A DNA stretch of 64,000 nt from Nonomuraea sp. SYSU D8015 (lineage in GTDB: Bacteria; Actinomycetota; Actinomycetes; Streptosporangiales; Streptosporangiaceae): the NCBI RefSeq assembly GCF_008065375.1, contig NZ_VJYI01000003.1, positions 558,001 to 622,000 on the forward strand. Reading direction: 5' to 3'. Made by a program: the position numbers and the translations under genes. Under the pieces are notes generated by a model. That model was not told the origin of the DNA, made no database searches, and saw only the letters and a list, made by a program, of their open reading frames with translations. Of the stretch, positions 8,219-17,033 are shown piece by piece; within the stretch, counting starts at the first letter, position 1, and each line of letters opens with the position of its first letter.

Positions 8219-9448
8219 TCATCCGGTGGCGGTCCGCACCAGGAGCAGTGCGTCCTGGCCGGAGGCCGCGCCCCAGACCTCGCCCGGGCGGCCGTGGATC
8301 TGGCGCACCGCGGCGGCCTCGCCGTTCACGGGGGTGAAGCGTTCGGTGGCGGGGTCGAAGCTGATCAGGCGGTCGCTGCCGAAGTCGCTGATCCAGACGA
8401 TGTCGGCGGAGTCGACGTACACGGCGTACGGCTGCGGGGAGTCGCCGGGCACCCGCCACTCCTTCCACGCGCCGGTGGCCGGGTCGAAGCGGCCGAGGCG
8501 GCCGCCGTTCCACTCGCTGACCCAGATGCGGCCGTCGCTGTCGGCCCACACACGGCGTGCGCCCTGGTCGGGCGTCGGGGGTTCGAGGACGGTGGCGCGG
8601 CCGGTGTCGCGGTCGATCCTGGCGACGTGGCTGCCCGCCAGCGAGGCGTAGTAGACGTCGCCGTTCGGGGCGGCCGTGATCCCGTACGGGCCGGGGCCGC
8701 GCGGTGCGTCGTACACGTCCATCTTGCCCGTGTCCGGGACGAGACGGCCGTAGACGCCGCTCTGGCCGGTGAACCAAAGGACGCCGCCCGCGTCGAACGC
8801 CGCCGTGTTGAGGTCGGCCCCCGCGCGATCCTCCGGGAGCGGATAGCCGCGGACCCGACGGGTTTCCGCGTCCACCCGGACGATCGCGTTGAGGCCGCTG
8901 TCGGTGACCCAGGCGTGCCCGTCCGGACCGGTGATGACGCCGTGCGGACGGGAGCCGTCGCCCAGCGGGACCTGCGTGACCTTGCCGGTCTTGGGGTCGA
9001 GGTGGCCGAGGTAGCCCGCGTTCTGGGCGGTGAACCACACGCCGCCGTCAGCGGCCGGGGCGACGTCGTGCGGCCCGGCCCCGGACGGCACCTCGAACCG
9101 CTGGACGGCCGGGCCGGCGGACGCGCCACCGGTCGGTGCCGGGGTGGCGGGAGCAGTGCAGGCGGCGAGCGCGAGCACCAGCGCCGGCAGCACCGCCAGC
9201 ACGGCCGCCACCCGGGCCGCAGCGGTTCGAGGTACCGCCCGGCCCACAGCTGGCATCCGGCCCACGGCAGGTGCCCGTCCCGCGACTACCGCCTCCGTAG
9301 GCGTGCGTCCCGAGCACCTCGCCGGCTCCGTAGGCGTGTCTTCCGAGCGCGTCGCCGCCGGGTCCGGTTCACCTTCCGAGCGGGTCGCGGCCGCCGTGGG
9401 CGTTCCCTTCGGGCGGGTCGCGGTCAATGGGGCTGCCAAGCGGGTCAC
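8219..9448 (-). CDS. Vgb-like (virginiamycin B lyase family) beta-propeller lipoprotein
   Basis: A 409-aa protein with a propeller of about seven blades built on repeats such as PHGVITGPDGHAWVTDSG, PYGITAAPNGDVYYASL and ARRVWADSDGRIWVSEWNGG. That pattern is typical of Vgb/streptogramin-lyase and NHL-like proteins. A lipobox (LALAAC) follows a hydrophobic stretch, so the propeller is probably a surface lipoprotein, not a cytosolic antibiotic lyase. The GTG at 9448 has a strong GAAGGAG site lying inside the end of the upstream phosphatase gene. Using it places about 64 low-complexity residues before the signal sequence. An alternative ATG at 9256 gives a normal lipoprotein signal peptide but has no clear ribosome site. 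The two genes are adjacent (stop 9451, start 9448) and co-transcribed. Confidence 0.8.
   Translation of the reverse strand: MTRLAAPLTATRPKGTPTAAATRSEGEPDPAATRSEDTPTEPARCSGRTPTEAVVAGRAPAVGRMPAVGRAVPRTAAARVAAVLAVLPALVLALAACTAPATPAPTGGASAGPAVQRFEVPSGAGPHDVAPAADGGVWFTAQNAGYLGHLDPKTGKVTQVPLGDGSRPHGVITGPDGHAWVTDSGLNAIVRVDAETRRVRGYPLPEDRAGADLNTAAFDAGGVLWFTGQSGVYGRLVPDTGKMDVYDAPRGPGPYGITAAPNGDVYYASLAGSHVARIDRDTGRATVLEPPTPDQGARRVWADSDGRIWVSEWNGGRLGRFDPATGAWKEWRVPGDSPQPYAVYVDSADIVWISDFGSDRLISFDPATERFTPVNGEAAAVRQIHGRPGEVWGAASGQDALLLVRTATG
9285..9425. repeat. Degenerate tandem repeats of about 36-48 bases in the 5' part of the Vgb-like gene
   Basis: The elements CTCCGTAGGCGTG followed by TCCCGAGC or TTCCGAGC, plus GGGTCGCGG variants, recur three to four times with drift. 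In protein they give a Thr/Pro/Glu-rich repeat of the type PT-A-ATRSE. The repeats sit exactly in the region separating the two candidate start codons. They may therefore be either a non-coding leader or a low-complexity N-terminal extension. Confidence 0.5.
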
Positions 9449-9450
9449 GG

Positions 9451-10107
9451 CTACTCCTTCAGTGATCGCCAGTCGTCGACGCCGATCCTGGCCACCGGCT
9501 CGCGGCTGCCCGGAGAGAAGACGAACATCTCGCCCTCGGCCGAGGACAGGCCCGTGGCGCCGGCCAGGTTGAAGCCGTGCGAGACCAGCACGGTGTTGAC
9601 GCCGGGGCCGGGGCGGCCGGCCAGCAGCCGACGCAGGCCCGCGGCCAGCTGGTCGTCGTCGGTGCCGGGGTAGGCCTCGTTGAGGAGTTCGCGGGTCGGC
9701 CGCGCCCGGCCGAACGCCAGCTCGGCGGTCTCGACGGTGCGTCGGTAGGGGCTGGCGAGAACCTCGCCGATGGGGATGCGCAGGCGCCTGACGGCCTCGC
9801 CGATCTCCCGTGCCTGCGCCCTGCCCTCCGCCGAGAGGTTGCGCTGCGTGGCGGCATCCGAAAGGTCCGGGGTGGGGGCGTCCTGGGTGGCCTCCGTCGC
9901 CGTGTGGCGCAGGTAGAGGACATGCCCGCCGCGCCGCAACCGCTCGACCAGCCCAGCGCTCACCATAGGCGAGGGCGATGACGTCGCGGGTGCGGATGAT
10001 GTCGCGGCGGGCGCCGGTGAAGGGGCGGCGGGCAAGGGGGACGGGGCGCCGCCGCACCCGGACACCAGGAGGCAGGCGCAGGCGACCACCGCCAGGCTGG
10101 ACCTCAC
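9451..10107 (-). CDS. Histidine phosphatase family lipoprotein
   Basis: A 218-aa protein with a lipoprotein signal peptide (lipobox LVSGC, Cys18). A Ala/Ser/Pro-rich linker (20-48) and a histidine-phosphatase fold follow. The catalytic motif is LYLRHTATE near residues 63-71; the family usually has RHG/RHA, so RHT is a mild variant. The second Arg lies in SPYRRTVETA, and the second catalytic His in NTVLVSHGFN. Such enzymes hydrolyse phospho-monoesters; extracellular members may be phytase-like or regulatory, and the substrate is unknown. Its last codons contain the ribosome-binding site for the Vgb-like gene, so the two are translationally coupled. Confidence 0.85.
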   Translation of the reverse strand: MRSSLAVVACACLLVSGCGGAPSPLPAAPSPAPAATSSAPATSSPSPMVSAGLVERLRRGGHVLYLRHTATEATQDAPTPDLSDAATQRNLSAEGRAQAREIGEAVRRLRIPIGEVLASPYRRTVETAELAFGRARPTRELLNEAYPGTDDDQLAAGLRRLLAGRPGPGVNTVLVSHGFNLAGATGLSSAEGEMFVFSPGSREPVARIGVDDWRSLKE

Positions 10108-10153
10108 ACCCAGGACGCTACGCCCGCCGACCGCAAAGTGGTGTAAAGCTCTT

Positions 10154-11965
10154 TCAGAGCTCCAGACGCATCCCGTACGACGTGAGCCAGACGTTCAGGC
10201 TCAGCATGCTCTCCAGGGCCATGCGCGTCATCGTGGTGGACTTCTCCACGGGGCTCTGCAGCATCCGCTCGACCGCCTTCATGTCCAGCAGCGGCAGGAT
10301 GGGGGCGTCGCCTTCGCGGACCAGCGCGGCGAGCGCGTCCCGGAGCGCCTTTTCGTAGCCGACGTCCTGGGTAGCCGGGTACGGGCTCTTGACCCGCCAC
10401 CGCACGGACTCGGGCAGCAGGTCGCCGACGGCCGCCCGGAGCAGGCTCTTCTCCCGGCCGTCGAAGGTCTTCATGGCCCACGAGGTGTTGAAGACGTACT
10501 CGACCAGCCGGTGGTCGCAGAACGGCACCCGGACCTCCAGCCCGACGGCCATGCTCATGCGGTCCTTGCGGTCCAGCAGTTCCGGCAGGAACCGTGTCAG
10601 GTGCAGGTAGCAGATCTCCCGCATGCGCCGCTCGCGGTCGTCCTGCCCCGGCAGGTACGGCACCTCGGCCAGCGCTGCGTGGTAGCTGTCGGCCGTGAAC
10701 CCCGGCATGTCGAGCTTGGCCAGCAGGTCCGGGTGGAGCAGCTCGTACGGGGTGTGCTCGCGCATGAACAGGGCAAGCCACGGGAAGGTGCCCGAGTCGA
10801 CGGTCTCCGGGCTGTGGAACCAGCTGTACCCGCCGAAGATCTCGTCCGCCGACTCCCCGGACAGCGCCACCGTGGATCGCTCGCGAATGGCGCGGAAGAG
10901 CATGTACAGGGAGGAGTTCATGTCGCCGAAGAGCTGCGGCCGGTCCCAGCCGCGCAGGACGGCCTCGCGCAGCCGCGGGTCGGTGAGCTCGGCGGTGTCG
11001 AGCATGATGTCGGTGTGGTCCGAGCGGACGTGCTCGGCCAGGTCCCGCACGAACGGGCCGTCGGCGTCGACGCGCATCTCGTCGGGCTGGAAGTTCTCGG
11101 CGTATCCGGTGAAGTCCACCGCGAACGAGCGGATCTGGCCATGCTGCCTGGCCAGGGCGGTGATGGTGCTGGAGTCGATCCCGCCGGACAGCAGCGTGCA
11201 CAGCGGCACGTCCGAGACGAGCTGGCGGCCCACGCTGTCCTCCAGCAGCTCGCGGACGGTGCGGATGGTGGTCTGCAGGTCGTCGGTGTGCTCGCGGGCC
11301 TCCAGCGCCCAGTACCTGCGCACGCTCACGCCCTCGGGACGCACCCGCAGGAGGTGACCGGGGCGTAACTCGTTCATGCCCTTGAAAACGGATTGCTCCG
11401 GCGTCTTCACAAGGGTGAGCGCCTCGCGCAGGCCGTCGGCGTCCACGGCGCGGTCGGCGAGCGGGTTGGCGAGGATCGCTTTCGGCTCCGAGCCGAACAG
11501 CACGCCGTTCGGCAGCCGGTAGTAGAAGAGCGGCTTGATGCCGAGGCGGTCGCGGACCAGGAGCAGCTCCTGGCGGCGGGTGTCCCACAGCGCGAAGGCG
11601 TACATGCCGTTCAGCCGGAGGACGACGTCCTCGCCCCATTCGAGGTAACCGCGGAGGACCACCTCGGTGTCGCTCCTGGTGCGGAACGTGTGCCCCCTCG
11701 CCTCCAGCTCGGCGCGGAGCTCCCGGAAGTTGTAGACCTCGCCGCTGTAGGTGAGCACGGCCGGCCCCTCCGCGCTCATGGGCTGGCGGCCGCCCTCGAT
11801 GTCGATGACGGCCAGCCTGCGGTGGCCGAGCGCCGCGTGCCGGTCCAGCCAGAGTCCTTCGTCGTCCGGTCCGCGGCAGGCCATGGTCTCCGCCATGGCC
11901 TCGGCGACGGCCCGGTCGTTGGTGAGGTCGCGCTCGAAGTCCACCCATCCTGCGATGCCGCACAT
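10154..11965 (-). CDS. asnB: Asparagine synthetase (glutamine-hydrolysing)
   Basis: A 603-aa two-domain enzyme. The N-terminal glutaminase starts MCGIAG, with Cys2 becoming the catalytic N-terminal nucleophile. The family blocks GHRRLAVID (47-55), YSGEVYNFREL and RSDTEVVL are present. The C-terminal synthetase has the ATP PP-loop SGGIDSS at 260-266. It makes asparagine from aspartate, ATP and glutamine. I place the start at 11965 so that Cys2 is exposed; GGGGAG lies six bases upstream. An 18-codon longer reading would abolish activity. The sequence is the primary-metabolism class rather than a lasso- or lantibiotic-type cyclase, and no precursor peptide gene is nearby. Confidence 0.92.
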   Translation of the reverse strand: MCGIAGWVDFERDLTNDRAVAEAMAETMACRGPDDEGLWLDRHAALGHRRLAVIDIEGGRQPMSAEGPAVLTYSGEVYNFRELRAELEARGHTFRTRSDTEVVLRGYLEWGEDVVLRLNGMYAFALWDTRRQELLLVRDRLGIKPLFYYRLPNGVLFGSEPKAILANPLADRAVDADGLREALTLVKTPEQSVFKGMNELRPGHLLRVRPEGVSVRRYWALEAREHTDDLQTTIRTVRELLEDSVGRQLVSDVPLCTLLSGGIDSSTITALARQHGQIRSFAVDFTGYAENFQPDEMRVDADGPFVRDLAEHVRSDHTDIMLDTAELTDPRLREAVLRGWDRPQLFGDMNSSLYMLFRAIRERSTVALSGESADEIFGGYSWFHSPETVDSGTFPWLALFMREHTPYELLHPDLLAKLDMPGFTADSYHAALAEVPYLPGQDDRERRMREICYLHLTRFLPELLDRKDRMSMAVGLEVRVPFCDHRLVEYVFNTSWAMKTFDGREKSLLRAAVGDLLPESVRWRVKSPYPATQDVGYEKALRDALAALVREGDAPILPLLDMKAVERMLQSPVEKSTTMTRMALESMLSLNVWLTSYGMRLEL

Positions 11966-12131
11966 GCGAATCTCCCCACGTTCGATTCGTTCTAGGCAAT
12001 GACCCAAGCGATCATGCACCGCCTGACGCGATCTGTCATGGGCCAGGAGCGCACGAATCTGAATTTCCTCCGCATTTTCTGAACTCCTAGCGACACGCCC
12101 CCGTATCCGTCTGTGTGAGCGGTGATCGCGT

Positions 12132-12734
12132 ATGAACTCCGATCAGAAAGGGCGCAGCGGCACCGGCAGCAGGGACGGCGCGCAGGCCGGCACGGCCGGC
12201 CTGCGCGGCCCGCGGGCCGCGGTGTTCGCGATCGTCTGCGTGTACGCCGCTCTCGGAATGCACGTGCTGGCCGGCGGCCCCGGAGTCCGTCCGGAGATCG
12301 CCGCACTGGCGACCGCGGCGACCGGGATGGGAGCGTTCGTCCTGGCCCGCCGGCGCCGCTCCCTCGGGACGCTGGTCGTCGCCTCCTTCACGGCGCAGTA
12401 CGGGATGCACCAGCTGTTCACCTCGGGCGCCACGGCCCACTCGGGCCATCACGGGGAGGCCGGCGGGCTCCAGGCGGCGATCGGCATGGTGGTGGCGCAC
12501 GCGGTCGTCGCGACGTTGTGCGCGTGGTGGCTGGACCGGGGCGAGACGGCCCTGGTCGCATTGCTGCTGTTGGTGGCCTGCTCGCTGCCGGATCTGTGGC
12601 GGCTGACGACCCGGCTCCCCGCCCCGCCGACGCGCCGCCCCGGCCCGCCGGCGACCGCCGCGCCCGGCATCCTCGCACCCCAGGTGCTCGCCTGGGCGAT
12701 GTGCCGCCGGGGACCGCCCCTTTCCGCAGGATGA
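12132..12734 (+). CDS. Small membrane protein, 200 aa, unknown function
   Basis: I do not recognise a named family. Hydrophobicity shows about four helices (near 27-46, 53-70, 78-95 and 115-150). A His-rich stretch GATAHSGHHGEAGG lies between helices three and four, and an Arg-rich loop (RRRR) near residue 72. The C-terminus is Pro/Arg-rich. The gene precedes a PepSY-family membrane protein on the same strand after a 259-base gap; the His-rich loop and PepSY neighbour hint at metal handling, which is only a guess. The start ATG has no strong ribosome site, and a GTG ten bases upstream is out of frame. Confidence 0.6.
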   Translation: MNSDQKGRSGTGSRDGAQAGTAGLRGPRAAVFAIVCVYAALGMHVLAGGPGVRPEIAALATAATGMGAFVLARRRRSLGTLVVASFTAQYGMHQLFTSGATAHSGHHGEAGGLQAAIGMVVAHAVVATLCAWWLDRGETALVALLLLVACSLPDLWRLTTRLPAPPTRRPGPPATAAPGILAPQVLAWAMCRRGPPLSAG

Positions 12735-12900
12735 CGTGACGTGACAGCCCACGCGACCCCACGTGAGTGCGGCCTCGTCTCATGACGCCGCGACCATGTG
12801 ACCTCGAGTCCGTGAGGCCCGTTTCCTGACGCCGTGACCCGCAGGACCGCGAGTCCGCGCGGCCGCCTTCCCCTGACGGCCGTGACCACGCACCCGTGTG
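12732..12900. repeat. Four degenerate copies of a TGACG-headed repeat in the 12735-12993 intergenic region
   Basis: TGACG-type heads occur at 12732, 12783, 12827 and 12874 (spacings 51, 44 and 47). Each is followed by a GTGACC/GCGACC element; the second and third copies also share CGAGTCCG, with a GGCC nearby. The first copy overlaps the end of the preceding gene. The array fills most of the gap before the PepSY gene. It looks like a decayed tandem repeat. I see no stable hairpin or protein-like reading in it. Confidence 0.4.
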
Positions 12901-12993
12901 GCCTTTCGGCGTGGCCGGATGCCCGGCCACCGCCGTCCTCTGCTCTTCGCGCGCGCCTCCCCCGACGTGCGTGCCTCCGGAACGGAGCCCCCC

Positions 12994-14430
12994 ATGACCA
13001 CTGTCGAGGCGCGGCCTGCAGCCGCGCGAACCCCCACTCCCGCCCCCGCCGCCTCCCAGCGTTACCGGGCCGTCTGGCGCTGGCATTTCTACGCGGGCGT
13101 GTTCGTCGCCCCCGTGCTGCTCGTCCTCGCCGTGACCGGCGGGATCTACCTGTTCAAGGAGCCGTTCGAGGAGTGGCGATACCAGGACGTCCGCACCGTC
13201 GCCGAGCCGGTCGCCGCGGCCCGGCCGCTCTCGGAGCAGATCGCCGCCGCGCAGAGCACCCGCCCGGGATCGACGGTCATGTCCGTCATCCCGCCCACGT
13301 CCCCTGACCGCACCACTCGCGTCATCCTGCAGGGCGCCGACGCGGGCCCGTGGGCGCAGGGCATCTCGGTGTACGTCCACCCAGGCACGGCCGCGGTCGT
13401 CGGGGAGATCGACGACAGCGCCACGTTCATGCGGGTCGTCCGCACCATCCACGGCGAGCTGATGTCCGGCACGGTCGGCGACCGGGTCGTGGAGATCGCC
13501 GCGTGCTGGGCGCTGATCCTCGTCGCCACCGGCACGTACCTGTGGTGGAGCGGCCGCCGTACCCGCAAGAAGGCCCCGCGCTCGGCCCGCGGCCGGCTGC
13601 GCCGCCTGCACATCCTGGTCGGCGTCGGCTCGGGCGTGGCGGTCGTCTTCCTCGTGATCTCCGGACTGCCCTGGTCGGGCGTGTGGGGTGAGGGGCTGCA
13701 GACGATCCAGGAGCGCACCGGCTCGACCGCCCCGAGCGCGGACGACTTCCCGAACACCTCGACCCCGCCCCGGTCCGGGGACCTGTCCGATCACCCGGAC
13801 GCCAAGGTGCCCTGGGCGGCGGAACGGCTTCCCGTTCCGGAGTCCGGCGAGCACGCCGGCCACGGGAGCGGGCGCGGCGTGCTGCAGCCCGGCGCCGTGC
13901 CCGTCGAGACCGCACTGGCCGCCGCCCGGCCGGCGATCGCCTCGTGCACCGAGTGCGAGGTCAAGGTCCTCCTCCCGGACGGCCCGACCGGGGTGTACAC
14001 GATCGTGGCCGACCCGCGACGCGACCCGTCCGCCGCACGCACGCTCCACGTCGACCAGTACAGCGGCAAGGTCCTGGTGTCGTACGGCTGGGCCGAGTAC
14101 GGCACCATGGCCAAGCTCGTCGAGCAGGGCATCGCGCTGCACGAGGGACGCAGGTACGGTCCCGCCAACCTGGTCGTGATGCTCGCCGCCTGCCTGGCGC
14201 TGATCACGCTCGTGGTCACCGGCGTGTGGATGTGGTGGAAGCGCCGCCCCCGTGGCCGGGCAGGATCGCCCGCCCGGCCGAGCGACCGGCGGAGCGCGTA
14301 CGGCGTGATCGCGATCATGGCGCTGCTGGGACTGCTGTTCCCGCTGGCCGGGATCACGATGGCGACGGTGCTGCTGCTGGACTGGCTCGTCCTGCGCCGG
14401 ATCCCGGCAGTCGCCCGATTCGTCGGCTGA
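12994..14430 (+). CDS. PepSY-associated membrane helix (PiuB/DUF2318-like iron-uptake) protein
   Basis: A 478-aa protein with four membrane helices and an external PepSY-type core. The first helix follows RAVWRWHFYAGVFVAP (about 40-65). The TIHGELMSGTVGDRVVE block precedes the second helix, RLHILVGVGSGVAVVFLVISG is the third, and C-terminal helices end with TLVVTGVWMWWKRRPRG. An extracellular loop (about 245-370) carries a second PepSY-like segment with LHVDQYSGKVLVSYGW. Conserved His in WHFYAG, TIHGE and RLH fit haem or metal coordination at the membrane. Relatives occur in siderophore and ferric-reductase contexts; exact role unknown. The ATG at 12994 is preceded by GGAG, and the longer upstream frame lacks protein character. 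Confidence 0.85.
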   Translation: MTTVEARPAAARTPTPAPAASQRYRAVWRWHFYAGVFVAPVLLVLAVTGGIYLFKEPFEEWRYQDVRTVAEPVAAARPLSEQIAAAQSTRPGSTVMSVIPPTSPDRTTRVILQGADAGPWAQGISVYVHPGTAAVVGEIDDSATFMRVVRTIHGELMSGTVGDRVVEIAACWALILVATGTYLWWSGRRTRKKAPRSARGRLRRLHILVGVGSGVAVVFLVISGLPWSGVWGEGLQTIQERTGSTAPSADDFPNTSTPPRSGDLSDHPDAKVPWAAERLPVPESGEHAGHGSGRGVLQPGAVPVETALAAARPAIASCTECEVKVLLPDGPTGVYTIVADPRRDPSAARTLHVDQYSGKVLVSYGWAEYGTMAKLVEQGIALHEGRRYGPANLVVMLAACLALITLVVTGVWMWWKRRPRGRAGSPARPSDRRSAYGVIAIMALLGLLFPLAGITMATVLLLDWLVLRRIPAVARFVG

Positions 14431-14462
14431 GCATCAGCTTTCCCGCGGTCGGGCGGCGAGTG

Positions 14463-16805
14463 TCAGCTTCCCGTGGGGTACGGCGGCCCGAGGCTCCAGG
14501 CCCGGGCCGTCTGGTCCCTGCTGCCGCTGACGGCGACCGGCAGGCCGTCGAGCAGCCCGACCGCCACCGACCAGACGCAGTCGGCGTGCCCGGTGAAGGG
14601 CCTGCCGAGTTGTTTCCTGTCACCCAGGTCCCACACCCGCACCGTCGTGTCCTCGCTGCCGGTCACCGCCACGGGAGTGCCGTCCAGGTTGCTGATCGCC
14701 ACCGACCAGATCCATCCGGTGTGTCCGGTGAGCGGCGGGCCGAAGGACTTCCTGGTGGTCAGGTTCCACACGCGTACGGTCATGTCCTCGCCGCCCGTGA
14801 CCGCGACCGGCGTGCCGTTCAGGTTGCCGATCGCCACCGAACGCACCCACCCGGTGTGGCCGGTCATCGGTGCGCCGAGCTGCCTCCTCGAGTCCAGGTC
14901 CCACACCCGTACGGTGGCGTCGTCGCCTGCGGTGACGGCGATCGCCGCGCCGCCGACCTGGCCGACGGCCACGGCCCACACCGGGCCCTTGTGCCCGGCG
15001 AGCGGCGCGCCGAGCTGACGGCCCGTCCGCAGATCCCACACGCGGGCGGTGCCGTCGGAGGAGGCGGTGACGGCGACGTGCGTGCCGCCGATGCGGCCGG
15101 TCGCCACCGACTTGACGTCTCCGTCATGCCCTTCCAGGGTGCGCGACCGGCCGGTGGAGAGGTCCCAGATCCGGGCGGTGTCGTCGTCGCTGGCGGTGAC
15201 GGCGATCGGCGCGCCGTCGAGCTGGTCGAGCGCGACGCCCCTGACCCATTCGGTGTGCCCGGCGAGCGGCCGGCCGACCTGCTGCGAGGTACGCAGGTTC
15301 CACAGACGGGCGGTCTCGTCGTCCGAGCCGGTCAACATGACCGGGACGCCGTCGAGCGTCCCCACGGCCACCGACCGCACGTCGTTGGTGTGTCCGGCCA
15401 CGGGCTCGCCGATGCCGCCGCCGAACGGAACGCCTGCCCCGGTCGGGGCGGCGGGACCGAGAACCGGCGAGACGCGGGGCTTGGGCCACATCACCACCGC
15501 TGCGGCGAGGGCGGCGACGGCGACCGCGACGGCAACCGCGACGGCCAGCACCGCCCGCCCAGGCACCCGTCGAAACGGCGACCGCCCAGTCGACGGAGAG
15601 GCGGCCTCAGTCCTGTCCCCACTCGCGAGCGTCGCCCCGGCTCCAGCCGCACCGGCCCCTGGTGCCGCCCCTCCCGCGAGCGCCGTCCCGGCCTCAGGTG
15701 CGGCAGCGGATCCGGCTGCGAAGCCGGGTGCAAGCCCCGAGCCCCGGGCAGGCGCGGATCCGGGAGCAGGCGCGGATCCGGGAGCAGGCGCGGAGTCGGC
15801 TGCGGACTCGGATGCGGGCCCAGGGCCCGGTGCGACCTCCGAGCCCGCTGGTGCGAGCCCGGAGCCCGGTGCGACCGCGTTGCCGGGCGCGTGCCCGGGC
15901 GCCGATGGGAACCCAGAGCCCGGTGCGTGCCCGGGCGCCGATGCCGGTCCTGCCGATGGCACCACCTCGGGGAGCGTCGTGCTGAGCTCGGCCGCCGGGA
16001 CGGTGTCGTCGCCGGTCAGCGCCCGTACCAGGGCGTCGGCCGCCGGCCTGCGGCCGGGGTCCTTGTCCAGGCAGGCGACCACGAGCGGCAGCAGCGATTC
16101 GGGCACGCCGTTCAGGTCGGGCTCGTCGTACAGGAGCGCGTGCAGCACCGCCGCCACCGATCCACCCGCGAACGGCCGGCGCCCCGTGGCCGCGAACACC
16201 ATTGTGGCGGCCCAGCTGAACACGTCCGCCGCCGGCCCCACCGCCTGCTCGGCGCTCACCTGCTCAGGCGCCATGTACCCCGGTGTGCCGAACGCCCCCG
16301 ACTGCGTGACGACGTGGTCGAGAGCGCGCGAGATGCCGAAGTCGATCACCACCGGCCCCTCGGGTCCGAGGATGACGTTGCCCGGCTTGAAGTCCCGGTG
16401 CACGACCCCGGCGCGGTGGATCGCGGCCAGCGCGGTCGCGGTCGCGACCGCCAGCCGCTCCAGCCCGCCCCCGGTCCGCGGCCCCTCCTCCCTCACCACC
16501 CGGTCGAGGGACCGGCCGCGGACGTACTCGCTCACGATGTACGGCCGATCGTCGTGCATCCCCATGTCGAGCACCCGCGCCGTGCAGAACGGAGCCACCC
16601 GGCGCGCGAGATCCACCTGCCTGAAGAACCGTCGCCGTTCCCCGGCGTCCTCCGATATCCGGGCGTGCAGCACCTTGATCGCGACCTCGTCGCCCGACGA
16701 GCTCAGGCCGCGATACACCGCGCCCTGCCCGCCCTCGCCGAGAAACCCGGTGAGCCGGTAGCCGGCGATATGCCCGAGATCTTCTCCGGGGTCCGGACGC
16801 GACAA
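14463..16805 (-). CDS. Membrane Ser/Thr protein kinase with C-terminal seven-repeat WD40 propeller
   Basis: A 780-aa protein. The N-terminal Hanks-type kinase has a glycine loop GEGGQGAV (23-30), VAIK Lys44, HRDFKPGN (136-143), DFG (155-157) and the APE motif, so it should be active. A long Ala/Pro/Gly linker (about 275-400) is followed by one membrane helix rich in AV repeats (about 410-435). Then come seven WD40 repeats, each of the form GH-x-V-SVA-DG-PVAVTGS-D-T-RVWDL. Seven units make a closed propeller, and topology places it outside the cell. The likely role is sensing an external ligand and phosphorylating cytosolic proteins on Ser/Thr. It is convergent with the PepSY gene and stands alone. 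Confidence 0.92.
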   Translation of the reverse strand: MSRPDPGEDLGHIAGYRLTGFLGEGGQGAVYRGLSSSGDEVAIKVLHARISEDAGERRRFFRQVDLARRVAPFCTARVLDMGMHDDRPYIVSEYVRGRSLDRVVREEGPRTGGGLERLAVATATALAAIHRAGVVHRDFKPGNVILGPEGPVVIDFGISRALDHVVTQSGAFGTPGYMAPEQVSAEQAVGPAADVFSWAATMVFAATGRRPFAGGSVAAVLHALLYDEPDLNGVPESLLPLVVACLDKDPGRRPAADALVRALTGDDTVPAAELSTTLPEVVPSAGPASAPGHAPGSGFPSAPGHAPGNAVAPGSGLAPAGSEVAPGPGPASESAADSAPAPGSAPAPGSAPARGSGLAPGFAAGSAAAPEAGTALAGGAAPGAGAAGAGATLASGDRTEAASPSTGRSPFRRVPGRAVLAVAVAVAVAVAALAAAVVMWPKPRVSPVLGPAAPTGAGVPFGGGIGEPVAGHTNDVRSVAVGTLDGVPVMLTGSDDETARLWNLRTSQQVGRPLAGHTEWVRGVALDQLDGAPIAVTASDDDTARIWDLSTGRSRTLEGHDGDVKSVATGRIGGTHVAVTASSDGTARVWDLRTGRQLGAPLAGHKGPVWAVAVGQVGGAAIAVTAGDDATVRVWDLDSRRQLGAPMTGHTGWVRSVAIGNLNGTPVAVTGGEDMTVRVWNLTTRKSFGPPLTGHTGWIWSVAISNLDGTPVAVTGSEDTTVRVWDLGDRKQLGRPFTGHADCVWSVAVGLLDGLPVAVSGSRDQTARAWSLGPPYPTGS
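15751..15798. repeat. 18-base tandem repeat in the kinase linker
   Basis: GGCGCGGATCCGGGAGCA is repeated exactly at 15751-15768 and 15769-15786, with a third diverged copy starting at 15787. It encodes a six-residue Ala/Pro/Gly/Ser repeat in the flexible linker between kinase and membrane helix. Copy number may vary between strains. Confidence 0.7.
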
Positions 16806-17033
16806 TGCACACCTTCTTCGTGTCAGCAGAGGACCTCAGCACTGGATACTACGATCGAGAATGAATCCCCGGATGACCCAAAAAGGCGACATGAATGGCT
16901 ATGTCGGGGCTTTCCTCATGGCGGTCACGAGACGGACATCGACCATTACCTGATAATTCATTTTCGCTGGATACGGGCGGGTCGATACGATGCGCTGCGC
17001 TCATGCCCACCCTGATGTGAGGAGTCATTCATC

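Noticed and set aside
8219..9448. Streptogramin resistance role for the Vgb-like protein
   Set aside because: It appears to be an exported lipoprotein next to a lipoprotein phosphatase, with no antibiotic genes around. Only the fold can be supported.
10154..11965. AsnB as a lasso-peptide or other natural-product cyclase
   Set aside because: The glutaminase domain with Cys2 and the full PP-loop is of the housekeeping type. No precursor peptide, B-protein or export gene is adjacent.
12418..14142. 574-codon minus-strand frame opposite the PepSY gene
   Set aside because: It has no recognisable domain, while the opposite strand encodes a normal PepSY membrane protein.
13944..17015. 1023-codon plus-strand frame over the PepSY end and the kinase gene
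   Set aside because: Antisense to the kinase/WD40 gene. The repetitive look comes from the complement of the WD40 repeats and the linker.
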